Source of the DNA: Candidatus Bathyarchaeota archaeon
Lineage (GTDB): Archaea > Thermoproteota > Bathyarchaeia > Bathyarchaeales > Bathycorpusculaceae
Length of the DNA stretch: 64,000 nt
Assembly: GCA_026014735.1 (NCBI GenBank)
Contig: JAOZHT010000003.1
Location: 290,080 to 354,079 of the forward strand
Reading direction: 5' to 3'
Every line of letters starts with the position of its first letter. Position 1 is the stretch's first letter. Shown here in pieces: positions 25,978-34,650 of this stretch. A model generated the notes under the pieces. The model had not been told where the DNA came from and made no database searches. It worked only from the letters and a program-made list of their open reading frames with translations. The position numbers and the translations under genes are program-made.

Positions 25978-26844
25978 TTGCTTTTGAAGTTGGATGCTGC
26001 TTTTAACTTGGATTCTTCGCTGTGCTGTGGGCAGGTGTTCCGCTGGAGTAAGCTGGATGGCTGGTGGTATGGCGTGGTAGGCGAAAAGGTAATTAAGATT
26101 CGCCAGTGCGGCGGCACTTTGGAGTTTTTTGGGGTGGATGAGGGGTTTGTGCGGTGGTACTTCAGGTTAGATGACGATTTAGCCGAAATAGGCGGCGTCA
26201 TCGACAATGACCCAAACATCCACTCTGCGCTGCAGCGATACGTTGGGCTGCGGCTGGTGCGGCAGGAACCCTGGAACTGCCTAATCGGCTTTATCTGCTC
26301 AATCCAAAAGAACATCCCAGCAATTGAACATATGCTCCAGCAAATATCCCAAAGATACGGCGAGAAACGCATGTTCGACGGCAAAACATTCTACCTGTTC
26401 CCCACAGCCGAGAAGCTGGCGCATGCCAGCGAGAGCAGCCTGCGGGAATGCAGTTTAGGCTTCCGCGCCAAATATGTCCATGCTACCGCAAAAAAAATCC
26501 ATGATGGAAACCTTGACCTCAACAGCCTAAGGAAGCTGCCTTACCTTGAAGCGCGCCGAAAGCTGCTTGAATTCCAAGGCGTCGGCTTGAAGGTGGCGGA
26601 TTGCGTGACGCTATTTTCCCTAGATAAAACCGAGGCGTTCCCAGTGGATGTCTGGGTGAAACGGGTTATCCTGAAATATTACTCCGATAAGCTTGCATCT
26701 GACTTTGTGAAGAGGCTTCAGAGCCGCCAAACGTTGACTAATGGCGAGTACCAGAAAATCGGCGACTGGGCACGCGGCTATTTTGGATGCTACGCGGGCT
26801 ACGCGCAGGAGTACCTCTACCACTACGAGCGAAGCCACAGTTAA
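25978..26844 (+). CDS. ogg: 8-oxoguanine DNA glycosylase (OGG1 type)
   Basis: 288 residues. CGQVFRWSKL at the N-terminus is the OGG1 guanine-pocket region, the helix-hairpin-helix with the catalytic lysine is GVGLKVADCV, and the catalytic aspartate follows in AFPVDVWVKR. The enzyme removes 8-oxoguanine and nicks the strand by beta-elimination. The first codon is TTG at 25978, two bases after the EF-2 paralog stop, so the two are co-transcribed. Confidence 0.92.
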   Translation: MLLKLDAAFNLDSSLCCGQVFRWSKLDGWWYGVVGEKVIKIRQCGGTLEFFGVDEGFVRWYFRLDDDLAEIGGVIDNDPNIHSALQRYVGLRLVRQEPWNCLIGFICSIQKNIPAIEHMLQQISQRYGEKRMFDGKTFYLFPTAEKLAHASESSLRECSLGFRAKYVHATAKKIHDGNLDLNSLRKLPYLEARRKLLEFQGVGLKVADCVTLFSLDKTEAFPVDVWVKRVILKYYSDKLASDFVKRLQSRQTLTNGEYQKIGDWARGYFGCYAGYAQEYLYHYERSHS

Positions 26845-26854
26845 AACGCTTGGG

Positions 26855-27184
26855 CTAAATCTGTTCGAGCAGGATGTCTGTGCCTTCCACTTTTACTTTG
26901 TAGACTGCTTGGTCAGCTATTTTCGGGTGCATTAAAGGAATTTTTGGGTGCGAAACGACTTTGCCGCTGGTTACGTCAAATTGGGCTTTATGCCGCGGAC
27001 ACGTGACGATGTTGCCTTGCAGATTCCCCTTGGAGAGGTTGCCGCCCATATGCGTGCAGACGTTGCCTATCGCGTAGTATACGCCATCCACGTTCGCTAT
27101 GAGGACTTCTTTGTTTGCGAATTTAACGGCTTTGCTTTGTCCAATTGGGATTTCTTGGGTTTGAGCTGCCTTTTCAAAAACCAT
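26855..27184 (-). CDS. Rieske-type [2Fe-2S] ferredoxin
   Basis: A 109-residue soluble protein. The two Rieske boxes CTHMGG (CxH) and CPRHKAQF (CxxH) hold the cluster ligands, 17 residues apart. No membrane anchor is present, so it is a free ferredoxin like those that serve oxygenases or nitrite reductase-like enzymes, but no such partner is near. In an anaerobe its partner is unclear. It has a GGAGG-like site before the ATG at 27184. Confidence 0.92.
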   Translation of the reverse strand: MVFEKAAQTQEIPIGQSKAVKFANKEVLIANVDGVYYAIGNVCTHMGGNLSKGNLQGNIVTCPRHKAQFDVTSGKVVSHPKIPLMHPKIADQAVYKVKVEGTDILLEQI

Positions 27185-27328
27185 ACTTTCCGCCTCCTTT
27201 ATTCTATGATAGACAGGTTAGCCCTCTTATTTCTGTTGCGTCCAAACGGTTTCCAGGTAAGGTTTGGGTGGATAAGAAAGATTCATATAACAAGCAATCA
27301 TCAGCAAACCAAATCTGAGTTGAACTTT

Positions 27329-27580
27329 ATGAGTGAGGGCAAATTTGAAGATTTAATCAAGCGGAAACGGGGTTTTCTGCGCCAAGCCAAAACCGACTAT
27401 GCATCGGGCGGCAACGACATGCTCGACGACGTGGAGGCGGCGTTATCCGAGGCGAAAGCGGAGCTTGCACATAACCTGGAGCTTACCAGTTGCCTGCGTG
27501 AAGAGAATGAGGCGGCTTATCAGCGTGAGCGGCTTGCGATGTTTGAGGCTTGGTATGCTAAATGGTTCGGCGGAGCCTAA
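27329..27580 (+). CDS. Small helical, coiled-coil-like protein
   Basis: 83 residues from the ATG at 27329. The open frame extends upstream but there crosses the Rieske gene in antisense. The protein is almost all charged helix, with heptad-like spacing in the middle (EAALSEAKAELAHNLEL) and an aromatic end (FEAWYAKWFGG). A TATA-like CATATAAC about 40 bases upstream supports this start. Function unknown. Confidence 0.6.
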   Translation: MSEGKFEDLIKRKRGFLRQAKTDYASGGNDMLDDVEAALSEAKAELAHNLELTSCLREENEAAYQRERLAMFEAWYAKWFGGA

Positions 27581-27909
27581 TTTCTATGTTTGCCGCCCTG
27601 CAGCAGTGGAATAGGGCATAGGCTCAACTGCACCCACAAACATAGACCCTATTTATAAGGGGGTATAGATTTTTTGGAGCAACAGCGTGAGGGCACTCCG
27701 ATTTTGTTCTGCCCCAGAAACCCGCTTCAGCCGCCAACGAGCCAAACGGGTTGGTTGTTCACCTCTGGTGTATAGGCATCGTGCGTCACCGTTTATACAG
27801 AGAACTGCCTCACCTTGAAAACAAGGAACGTGAATTAGATGGAGAATTTCATTCTATACCCAAAAAACGTTAACGCCCAATCTGCAAGCCAACCCCCCGC
27901 CTGGAGGAA
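27581..27909. other. Intergenic region with a C-tract/TATA element
   Basis: 329 bases without a gene. At about 27642-27668, read on the minus strand, CTATACCCCCTTATAAATAG resembles the core of the repeats at 8010-8115 and 16262-16355, but the flanks do not align well. The last 15 bases hold the GGAGG site of the next gene. I see no RNA gene. Confidence 0.4.
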
Positions 27910-28479
27910 ATGCCCTTGAGGTTTTGGCCCCAGAAACGGAGGAAAAAAATCTTGCTCACAGCCTTCCTTGTTGTTTTGGCGTTGCTGCTTAGCGTTGGAG
28001 GATACCTAGAATACAGCGTTTACCGCGAAGCCCAAACCCAAACACAGGTGCTTAACGCCGATGGCGTCAAATCTGCGCTTGTCATCTATCATCCCGGTTT
28101 GACGGATTTCGCCCGCAACGTAACCTACACCTATGCAGAGGCGCTGGCGGATGCTGGGTGGCATGTGGAAATCGCAACGGCGAACCCACAGGCGCCCACA
28201 GACATCTCCAAGTACTCGCTGCTGGTACTCACATGGGCAATCTATGACTTCAACCCCGCCCCAACCATCACCAACCACATCCACCGCATGGGCAACCTCG
28301 CTGGCACAGACACCGTAGTAATCGCCATCGGTGGAGGATTAGACCCTCTAAATGCGCCCGAGAAGATGAACAACATAATAAGGGACGCCAACGGAACAGT
28401 CATATCGTCATTGACATCGTTTAGGAGCCAACGCAATCTGGCGCTGCTCCAAGAAGAGGCAAGTAAACTCGCCATTTAG
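27910..28479 (+). CDS. Membrane-anchored flavodoxin-like protein
   Basis: 189 residues. KRRKK is followed by one membrane helix (about 14-34). The rest resembles the flavodoxin fold: strand SALVIYHPGLTDFARNV at the place of the FMN phosphate loop, YAEALADAGWHVEIA as the next helix and strand, and LLVLTWAIYDFNPAP as the second flavin-contact loop. The phosphate loop lacks the usual Ser/Thr-Gly run, so flavin binding is uncertain. The topology (Lys/Arg-rich N-terminus inside) puts the domain outside the cell. The GGAGG site at seven bases supports the ATG. Confidence 0.65.
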   Translation: MPLRFWPQKRRKKILLTAFLVVLALLLSVGGYLEYSVYREAQTQTQVLNADGVKSALVIYHPGLTDFARNVTYTYAEALADAGWHVEIATANPQAPTDISKYSLLVLTWAIYDFNPAPTITNHIHRMGNLAGTDTVVIAIGGGLDPLNAPEKMNNIIRDANGTVISSLTSFRSQRNLALLQEEASKLAI

Positions 28480-28488
28480 GCGGTAAGT

Positions 28489-29073
28489 ATGGAAAAGAAA
28501 ATCCTTATTCCCCAAGGCATAAGTGCACTGCGACTGGCAGCCCTGCCCCTTTTCCTCTACCTCTTCAGTATAGGCGCCTTAAACTGGTGCATTGTGGTTT
28601 TCGGGTTAGCCCAAATCAGCGACCTCATTGACGGCTACGTTGCCAGAAAACTAGATGCAACTTCGAAGTTGGGCGGCTACTTTGATGCAGCAACCGACTT
28701 CGTCTTCATCATCGGCATCTTCGGAGCCTTCACCGCAGCCGGATACTACCCCCCATGGCTTATCGCCCTCATCGCCGCCTCATTTGCCCAATTCGTCCTC
28801 ACCAGCCGCCTATCCACAAAACTCTACGACCCCCTAGGCAAATACATCGGCAGCGCCCTCTACATCGGCATCGCATTAACTTTGCTCTCTCCCACGCAGC
28901 CGATTCTTAATTTTGTGCAATACGCGTTTTTGGTGTTCTTCGGGGTTTCCCTGATAAGCCGCATCAAAAGCCTAAACAGAGAAAGACCCGCACATGTTCT
29001 CTACCAAAAAACGACACAGCAACCAAAGAAAATCCAAGCACCAGCAACCCAGCAGCAATCCACCACAGCTTAA
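28489..29073 (+). CDS. CDP-alcohol phosphatidyltransferase family protein
   Basis: 194 residues with about five to six membrane helices. The complete family motif SDLIDGYVARK...GGYFDAATD (DxxDGxxAR-x8-GxxxDxxxD) is present at about 45-70. Enzymes of this family move a CDP-linked alcohol head group onto lipid, or make archaetidyl-type phospholipids. The substrate cannot be told. The last 20 residues (Gln/Thr/Pro-rich) overlap the convergent gene below by 110 bases. It follows the flavodoxin-like gene by nine bases. Confidence 0.87.
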   Translation: MEKKILIPQGISALRLAALPLFLYLFSIGALNWCIVVFGLAQISDLIDGYVARKLDATSKLGGYFDAATDFVFIIGIFGAFTAAGYYPPWLIALIAASFAQFVLTSRLSTKLYDPLGKYIGSALYIGIALTLLSPTQPILNFVQYAFLVFFGVSLISRIKSLNRERPAHVLYQKTTQQPKKIQAPATQQQSTTA

Positions 29074-30253
29074 CCGCGGAGTCAGCGGGGTAGTTGAACT
29101 GTGCAAGCCAGGTTTGGTTGTTTTTAGATGCCACCATGATGAAGCCGTCTTGCGCTGGAATTAGCGAGTGAAAATTTGCTTCCATACCCACAGGCAACGT
29201 CACATTCGCCAACGTTGTGTTCCAAACCACCGCACCTGACGTGTCGGTTAGAATTACACCTGCGCCATCACCATCTAGGTATTCCTCAAGCAAATACCCA
29301 TGTTCTGTCTGCAGTGCCGCTGTAATGGCGCAACGTGATTCTCCATAGGTTTGGTTCCACTGCATCTCGCCGTTCACATCTACTTTTACGGTCCAAGCGG
29401 CTTTACGCCAAAGGTAACCCAAAAGCAGGTAACCGCCGTCATCCGTGGCTATGAAGCTGTTGCACTCAGGCTGATAATAGTAGCCGTACCCACCGTAGCT
29501 GCTGTTGCCCAGCACATAGCCCTCTGCATCGGTGTGGATTAGACGAAAGAAGGCTTGGTCAGGAACAAAAGAGTAAGCGGTGTCGGAGAGGAGGTATCCG
29601 CCGTCGGCTGTTCGGATTATACGCGAAGGACAATCACTTATCGGCCCCGAAATGTTTCTGCTCCACAGCAAATTACCTGCAGAATCGACTTTGGTGAGCC
29701 AAATCCAGCCTAACGCATCCATTTGGGGCTCACCAAAACCCGCCAACACAAATCCGCCGTCGGCTGACTCAACCATATCCATCAAGTAGTTAACGTTCGC
29801 GCCTGAATCATACGTTTTAGTCCACTCGACGCTTCCCGCCGAATCGGTTTTCGCCAGCACATAAAGGCAATTGACGATGCCACCCAACAAGAAGCCGCCG
29901 TCGTGAAGCACAACCAAACGGAACAGACTCTCAGGCGAACCGTAAATCAGTTTTATCCAGACAATTTGGTTGTTTTTGTCCAGTTTGGTCAGGTAGGTGC
30001 CGGTTTGGTTGGCGCTGTTTAACACGAGACTGTCGTCTGTTAGCTGGTAAACACTGTAGCCTGTGGTTCCGGGTAAGTGTGTGTTTAATTCGACTGGCGG
30101 CGCAAGCTCGTTGAAGTTGGGGGCTTGTGCATTTGCTATCGCCATGAGGGCTACTGAGGACAACAGCAGTGTCATCGCCGTAGCTGCTAAGAGGATTCGG
30201 GCGTTTTTCTTCGTGAATCGCATACTCCTTAACTGGTATCTGCCAATATACAA
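28964..30253 (-). CDS. Secreted beta-propeller-like protein with C-terminal membrane anchor
   Basis: 429 residues from the first in-frame codon, or 419 from the ATG at 30223 that begins MRFTKKNARILL, a typical signal peptide start. The AAGGAG immediately before 30223 is too close to serve that ATG, so the start is open. The body has about six repeats around the phrase DGGFLLGG/DGGYLL with TKVDSAGNLLW-type segments, the pattern of a family of propeller-like surface proteins. A hydrophobic helix at about 395-415 anchors it. The 3' end overlaps the CDP-alcohol transferase by 110 bases. Binding partner unknown. Confidence 0.78.
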   Translation of the reverse strand: MYIGRYQLRSMRFTKKNARILLAATAMTLLLSSVALMAIANAQAPNFNELAPPVELNTHLPGTTGYSVYQLTDDSLVLNSANQTGTYLTKLDKNNQIVWIKLIYGSPESLFRLVVLHDGGFLLGGIVNCLYVLAKTDSAGSVEWTKTYDSGANVNYLMDMVESADGGFVLAGFGEPQMDALGWIWLTKVDSAGNLLWSRNISGPISDCPSRIIRTADGGYLLSDTAYSFVPDQAFFRLIHTDAEGYVLGNSSYGGYGYYYQPECNSFIATDDGGYLLLGYLWRKAAWTVKVDVNGEMQWNQTYGESRCAITAALQTEHGYLLEEYLDGDGAGVILTDTSGAVVWNTTLANVTLPVGMEANFHSLIPAQDGFIMVASKNNQTWLAQFNYPADSAVKLWWIAAGLLVLGFSLVAVSFFGREHVRVFLCLGF

Positions 30254-30359
30254 TTTTACTCTACTGCTGGAACAGTTTGTTCCAAACAGGGAACACCACC
30301 GCAGAATCCAACATTTATCTACTTCACCGCGTAAACGTCAAGCGCATAGATGAAGCAGC

Positions 30360-31358
30360 TTGACGCAGACCCTCCCCGACCAGATACGCGTGTCAATCGG
30401 CACCGCTACCGTTTTGGGTTTACAGAAAACCAAGATGGACGCGGCACCAACCACGGCGTACCTGATGACATATCACATCGGCAAATGCATCGCTAACTGC
30501 GGCTTTTGTCCTCAAGCCCGCGGCAGCAAGAGTAGCACCGAGTTGCTCTCACGCGTCACCTGGTCAACTTACCCGGTAGCAGATGTTTTGGCTGCTTTAG
30601 CAGTGGCGGTGGAGCAGCAGAAAATTCGCCGAGTCTGCATCCAGGCCCTCAACTACCCACAAGCCCAAAGCCACCTTACTGCGCTGGTTAAAAAAATCAA
30701 GGCGGTCTCGGCGGTGGCGGTTTCGGTTTCCTGCCAGCCTCAATACAGAGCTGAAATAGAGCAACTAAAAGCGGCGGGGGTGGATAGGTTGGGGATAGCG
30801 TTGGATGGGGCAACTGAGGCAGTGTTTGATAGGGTGAAGGGCTCGGCTGCTGAGGGCATTTACCGCTGGGAAACCGTGTTTAGGCTGCTTTCGGAGGCTT
30901 TGGAGGTTTTCGGCAGGGGCAACGTAAGCACCCACATAATCGTTGGGTTAGGCGAATCCGAACGGGAAACCGCGGAGTTGATTCAGCGCTGCGTGGATTT
31001 GGGGGTTCTGCCTGCGTTGTTTGCGTTTACACCAGTTCGGGGCACCGCCTTAGAGAAGAATGCGCCTCCGCCCCTTACAGCCTACCGGCGACTCCAGCTT
31101 GCCAGATACCTAATCGCCGCGGGCAAAACAAAGGCTGCAAACATGCGGTTTGATGCTGACGGAAGAATCCTCGCCTACGGCATAGACAAAGAAGCCCTAA
31201 ACCATGCAATCGAAGACGCAGAAGCCTTCCGAACCTCAGGATGCCCCGACTGCAACCGACCCTACTACAACGAAAAACCCAGCGGCCCCCTCTACAACTA
31301 CCCCAAAAAACCAAACGGAAAAGAAATAGAGGAAATAAAAAGCCAACTAGCTGATTAG
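30360..31358 (+). CDS. Radical SAM protein, biotin/lipoyl synthase-like
   Basis: 332 residues. The cluster motif is CIANCGFCPQ (CX3CX2C, about residue 43), followed by a TIM-barrel core with GLGESERETAEL near residue 198 and TPVRGTALE. A second cysteine pair close to the C-terminus, SGCPDCNRPYYNE, could hold an auxiliary cluster. This layout resembles the archaeal lipoyl synthase pair LipS1/LipS2, where two radical SAM proteins act together, and biotin synthase; only one such protein is in this window. The first codon is TTG at 30360. The end overlaps the convergent DRE-TIM gene by 12 bases. Confidence 0.75.
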   Translation: MTQTLPDQIRVSIGTATVLGLQKTKMDAAPTTAYLMTYHIGKCIANCGFCPQARGSKSSTELLSRVTWSTYPVADVLAALAVAVEQQKIRRVCIQALNYPQAQSHLTALVKKIKAVSAVAVSVSCQPQYRAEIEQLKAAGVDRLGIALDGATEAVFDRVKGSAAEGIYRWETVFRLLSEALEVFGRGNVSTHIIVGLGESERETAELIQRCVDLGVLPALFAFTPVRGTALEKNAPPPLTAYRRLQLARYLIAAGKTKAANMRFDADGRILAYGIDKEALNHAIEDAEAFRTSGCPDCNRPYYNEKPSGPLYNYPKKPNGKEIEEIKSQLAD

Positions 31359-32690
31359 CTGGTCAGCAGTGGCGCTTTTCTTTGTTGACTTAGGCAAGTG
31401 AGGACGCTGCCGCGTAACCTGCTCAACCAGATGCCAAAACTCATCCATCGTATAGCCCTTCAGTAGCTCCTTCATGAGCTTCTTAACCTGGTAGTAGGTC
31501 ATCTGCGCTTCGCCCTTGTCAAGGCTCTCCTGTGGACCCTTGATGCGGCGGAAAAGCTCATCCATCTGCCGAGGCGACGCGCGGATGCCTGCGTTTTCCA
31601 GCAGCTTCTGGATGAGGGTTTGCCCGGTGTTTCGGCCGATGAAAATCATGGTTTCCCGCCCAACGATTTCAGGGGGGAAGGGCTCAAACACCAGTGGCTG
31701 CTGCAGCATCTCTTCAACTTCGTTTTCAACTTCGTGGGTGAATATGTTTTCTCCGATGATTGGTTTATGGAACTGGATAGGCATGGCGAAGGCTTTCTCT
31801 GCAGATTGCGCTATGCGATAGATTTTTCCCATATCCACGCCCGTGTCGATGTTGTAGAGTAACTCAGCGGTGGTGACCACTTCCTCGAAAGGCGCAATTC
31901 CTGCCCGCTCACCGAAACCAGCGATGCATGTGTGAAGATAACTTACGCCTTCCTCCATAGCGGCTAAGGTGTTGGCGCTACCTAACCCAAAATCGTTGTG
32001 ACAATGAATAGCCAACGGCGTATTCTTTCTAAGTTGCTCCGATAAACCATCGCGGACATGAGAAACCAAGTAACGCATCGATAGAGGCCGGATAAACCCG
32101 ACGCTGTCAGCTATGGCTAAGCGGCTGGCGCCTGCGCTTGCTGCTGCCTCGAAAACCTGAATGATGTCCTCCAGAGGCGTTCGGGTGCCATCCATCAAGT
32201 TAAAGTTCACCACGGAGCCATGCTTTTTCGCGTATTCAATGCCCTCAACGATACGCTGAAGCGCCTGTTCCTTGGTGAGTTTGAGTTTATACTGCAGGTT
32301 TAAGCCGTTTATGGGTGACTCGATGGTTATCTCTTTAAGGCCGCATTCAATACATGCATTTATGCTGTTTTTGGTGGCTTCTGCTGACGCAGTCAATTTG
32401 GCGCGGCTAAAGCTTTCGTTAACGATGCGCTTTACCGTACGCTTTTCATCTTCAGAGATAGCTGGAAAACCCATGTTAATTACTGAGACACCTGCTTCAT
32501 CCATAAGTTTAGCGAGGCGAACCTGCTCAACGTAGGTTAAGTAAACGGTGGGCGCTTTGAGGCCTTCGCGGAAGGTTTCATCCCAGATGAAGACTCGGTC
32601 GGGAAGTTTGGGGGGGAGATTCTTGCGTAGCCTATTATAGTTGGCAATTAATCCCTGTGCTTCAAGCTTTTTGAATATGGTCTTCCTCAT
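31347..32690 (-). CDS. DRE-TIM acyltransferase (isopropylmalate/homocitrate synthase-like), no regulatory domain
   Basis: 447 residues. WDETFREGLKAPTVYLT holds the catalytic DxxxREG-type motif, HCHNDFGLG the metal ligands and GFGERAGIAPFEEVV the family's GxGERxG. The C-terminal 100 residues are helical and do not look like the LeuA leucine-binding domain, so it is not a classical feedback-regulated LeuA. It may make citramalate, homocitrate or another 2-hydroxyacid. The substrate is not known from sequence. The TATA at 32744-32753 supports the ATG at 32690. Confidence 0.82.
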   Translation of the reverse strand: MRKTIFKKLEAQGLIANYNRLRKNLPPKLPDRVFIWDETFREGLKAPTVYLTYVEQVRLAKLMDEAGVSVINMGFPAISEDEKRTVKRIVNESFSRAKLTASAEATKNSINACIECGLKEITIESPINGLNLQYKLKLTKEQALQRIVEGIEYAKKHGSVVNFNLMDGTRTPLEDIIQVFEAAASAGASRLAIADSVGFIRPLSMRYLVSHVRDGLSEQLRKNTPLAIHCHNDFGLGSANTLAAMEEGVSYLHTCIAGFGERAGIAPFEEVVTTAELLYNIDTGVDMGKIYRIAQSAEKAFAMPIQFHKPIIGENIFTHEVENEVEEMLQQPLVFEPFPPEIVGRETMIFIGRNTGQTLIQKLLENAGIRASPRQMDELFRRIKGPQESLDKGEAQMTYYQVKKLMKELLKGYTMDEFWHLVEQVTRQRPHLPKSTKKSATADQLIS

Positions 32691-32743
32691 TCAGACACAG
32701 TCCAACAACACGAGCAAATTGGTTATGTTTTATTTGCTACAAC

Positions 32744-32753
32744 CTATATAAAA
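32744..32753 (-). promoter_or_regulatory. TATA box of the DRE-TIM gene
   Basis: The minus strand reads TTTATATAGG 54-63 bases before the start codon at 32690, which predicts a leader of about 30 bases. Confidence 0.5.
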
Positions 32754-32883
32754 CTGCATCTATCCAATTCGGACACATATTCAGTTACTGACTGTCGCAA
32801 CCGGTAAAATCGGTATGAATTTCTGATACAAAACTCTTAAGTGCAAAAGCATCCAATCTACATAACGCTAAGGTGAACCCGCA

Positions 32884-33108
32884 ATGAGCAGTCTAAAAAG
32901 CACCATTGACAAAATCAAAAGCTTAGAAGCCGAAAGAGGTAACCTACTCCTTGAAATTGATTCGCTAAGAAAAATGGCGGAAGCAAAAGCCAACGCACTC
33001 GAAAATGAGGTCAGTGCACTGCGGGAAGAAATCAAATCCTTGAAATTGATCGTTGGCTCGGCTGGACCAGCTGCTGCAGCGGCTCCGGTAAACAAAATCC
33101 AAATCTAA
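32884..33108 (+). CDS. Small coiled-coil protein with Ala/Pro tail
   Basis: 74 residues. Residues 4-58 are one charged helix with heptad spacing (IKSLEAERGNLLLEIDSL); the tail is GPAAAAAP and ends NKIQI. AGGTGA eight bases before the ATG is a good ribosome binding site. It stands alone between long spacers. Its coiled coil suggests an oligomeric or scaffolding role. Function unknown. Confidence 0.7.
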   Translation: MSSLKSTIDKIKSLEAERGNLLLEIDSLRKMAEAKANALENEVSALREEIKSLKLIVGSAGPAAAAAPVNKIQI

Positions 33109-33507
33109 GCTGATTAATTACCTATCAGAAAGCAGCTTGGCGCCTGTAGCCCGTTTAGGTTTTATGTTGGTCTCGGGTTTTTCTTTTGGCTGTTTCGGTT
33201 ACAGTTTGGCGTCAGTATGTTTTGGTTTTGTGGTCCAATGCATCGGTTACCAATGGCATTGGCTAATCTTTGGCCTGTTGACTTAGGGTTTAGCAGTTTT
33301 GGGGTGTTGCTCTAAGTTAACTCGGTTACCGCCAGCGTGCCTGCGGCGTTTCCATAAAAAGTAGTCAAATACCGATTCAGTGTTAAATATTTACCACTCA
33401 CTTTTAATCGGGTATGTATTTGTTTATCGCATGCTAGAGCAGTTGATGCTTATGAGCGCAGGTTTTATAAACTAACTCGGATGTAATACAGTCAGGAGAA
33501 AAGAAAA
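33109..33507. other. T-rich intergenic region with promoter of the surface protein gene
   Basis: 399 bases without a gene. The region is T/G-rich on the plus strand. An inverted repeat CCAATGC...GCATTGG (about 33236-33263) could be a hairpin. A TATA-like TTTTATAAAC at 33463-33472 and the AGGAG at 33494-33498 belong to the gene at 33508. No RNA gene recognised. Confidence 0.4.
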
Positions 33508-34275
33508 ATGCAACACAAAAACAAATTATATACAACTATCGTCACCGCTATTCTTGCGTTTTCGATAATGTTAGCGTTTTCACCGATGGCAAATGCTGCT
33601 GGGACAATCAATTTGGACCCAGCGAAACAGACAGCAGGCAGCTCCGTCACGGTAACAGGCTCTGGTTTCGCAGCAACAGCACCGGTTGCTATAGTGATGG
33701 GAACCGAAGTAACAGTGATTAATGAAGTCCACAATATCCCAGCTCCTACAGGAACTGGTCCATTTACCGCCAGCACTAATCACGGTTCGATTAAGCCAGG
33801 CTCTTTTTCATTCCACTGCGTCGTAAGCTCTGATTCATCCGTTGTTGAATCTGACTACACTGACAACGGCGATGGCACACTAACAAGCAGCAGTACTTAT
33901 GCGCTTAACCCCTTCGTGGACTATGTCACTGGCGCATTTGGGCGTTCAACTACATCAGCTTGGGATGGCTACACTGTCGTATTCACTGCAAACTACACCT
34001 ACTACACGTACAGCGTAACTCCTGTGGCGGGTGTAACTACAAGCGGTTCAGGCGCATTTTCCACCTCAGTAACTATACCCTCAGCCATGCCTCAAGGAAC
34101 CACGACTGTGACTGCTTTCGATAACAAAGGAAACCGTGGCACCGCGACATTGAATGTGGACGTTATTCCTGAGGGTTTCTCGATTGGCTTTGTAGTGGCA
34201 TTGTCCGCTACTGCTGTAGTTGTTGGCACACATTTTCTACGCAAGCAACCAAAAACTATTGTAATCCCTAAATAA
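33508..34275 (+). CDS. Secreted Ig-like surface protein with C-terminal PEG...membrane anchor
   Basis: 255 residues. Signal peptide at 1-31 (cleavage near ANAAG). Two Ig/IPT-like beta domains contain LDPAKQTAGSSVTVTGSGF and a second strand set before VTAFDNKGNRGTATLNV. The end is IPEGFSIGFVVALSATAVVV then FLRKQPK, a short Pro-Glu-Gly motif, a membrane helix and basic residues. This looks like an archaeal sorting or anchoring tail and recurs in surface proteins of related archaea (general knowledge, not checked). Likely a cell-envelope protein. Confidence 0.75.
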   Translation: MQHKNKLYTTIVTAILAFSIMLAFSPMANAAGTINLDPAKQTAGSSVTVTGSGFAATAPVAIVMGTEVTVINEVHNIPAPTGTGPFTASTNHGSIKPGSFSFHCVVSSDSSVVESDYTDNGDGTLTSSSTYALNPFVDYVTGAFGRSTTSAWDGYTVVFTANYTYYTYSVTPVAGVTTSGSGAFSTSVTIPSAMPQGTTTVTAFDNKGNRGTATLNVDVIPEGFSIGFVVALSATAVVVGTHFLRKQPKTIVIPK

Positions 34276-34650
34276 ACTAACCCAAAAGTTTTCTTCCCTC
34301 CCCCTTTTTGTTTCCCTTGCCTTGCTGTCTGCTATCTAATGCGTTTGCTCACTCGCCAAATCTAGCATCGCCAAACGCATGCAAACCCAAAATAAGCCGC
34401 CGAGCCGCACTCTTGGTGCCGCTGAAACGGCACTGTTAAACAGTAAATCAAAATTCGGTAGCTTTCGTTTTTTCTATAGTTGTTGTGGCATGGCGCCTTT
34501 ACACAACAACTACCAGTGGGTTTGGCTGGGGCGTCTGTTTTGGCGTCGGCGGGTTTAGGCGACTGCAGGCTGGTTGTGGCGAGTCTCACAAGCAGATCAA
34601 AACAAACACGTTAATCTACTGTAAAGGAGGGGGCGGAAAAACCGCTTGCC
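34276..34650. other. Intergenic region between convergent genes
   Basis: 375 bases. A T-rich run just after the plus-strand stop (about 34288-34318) is a likely terminator for the surface protein. The rest has open frames on both strands without protein-like features. I see no RNA gene or repeat. Confidence 0.4.
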
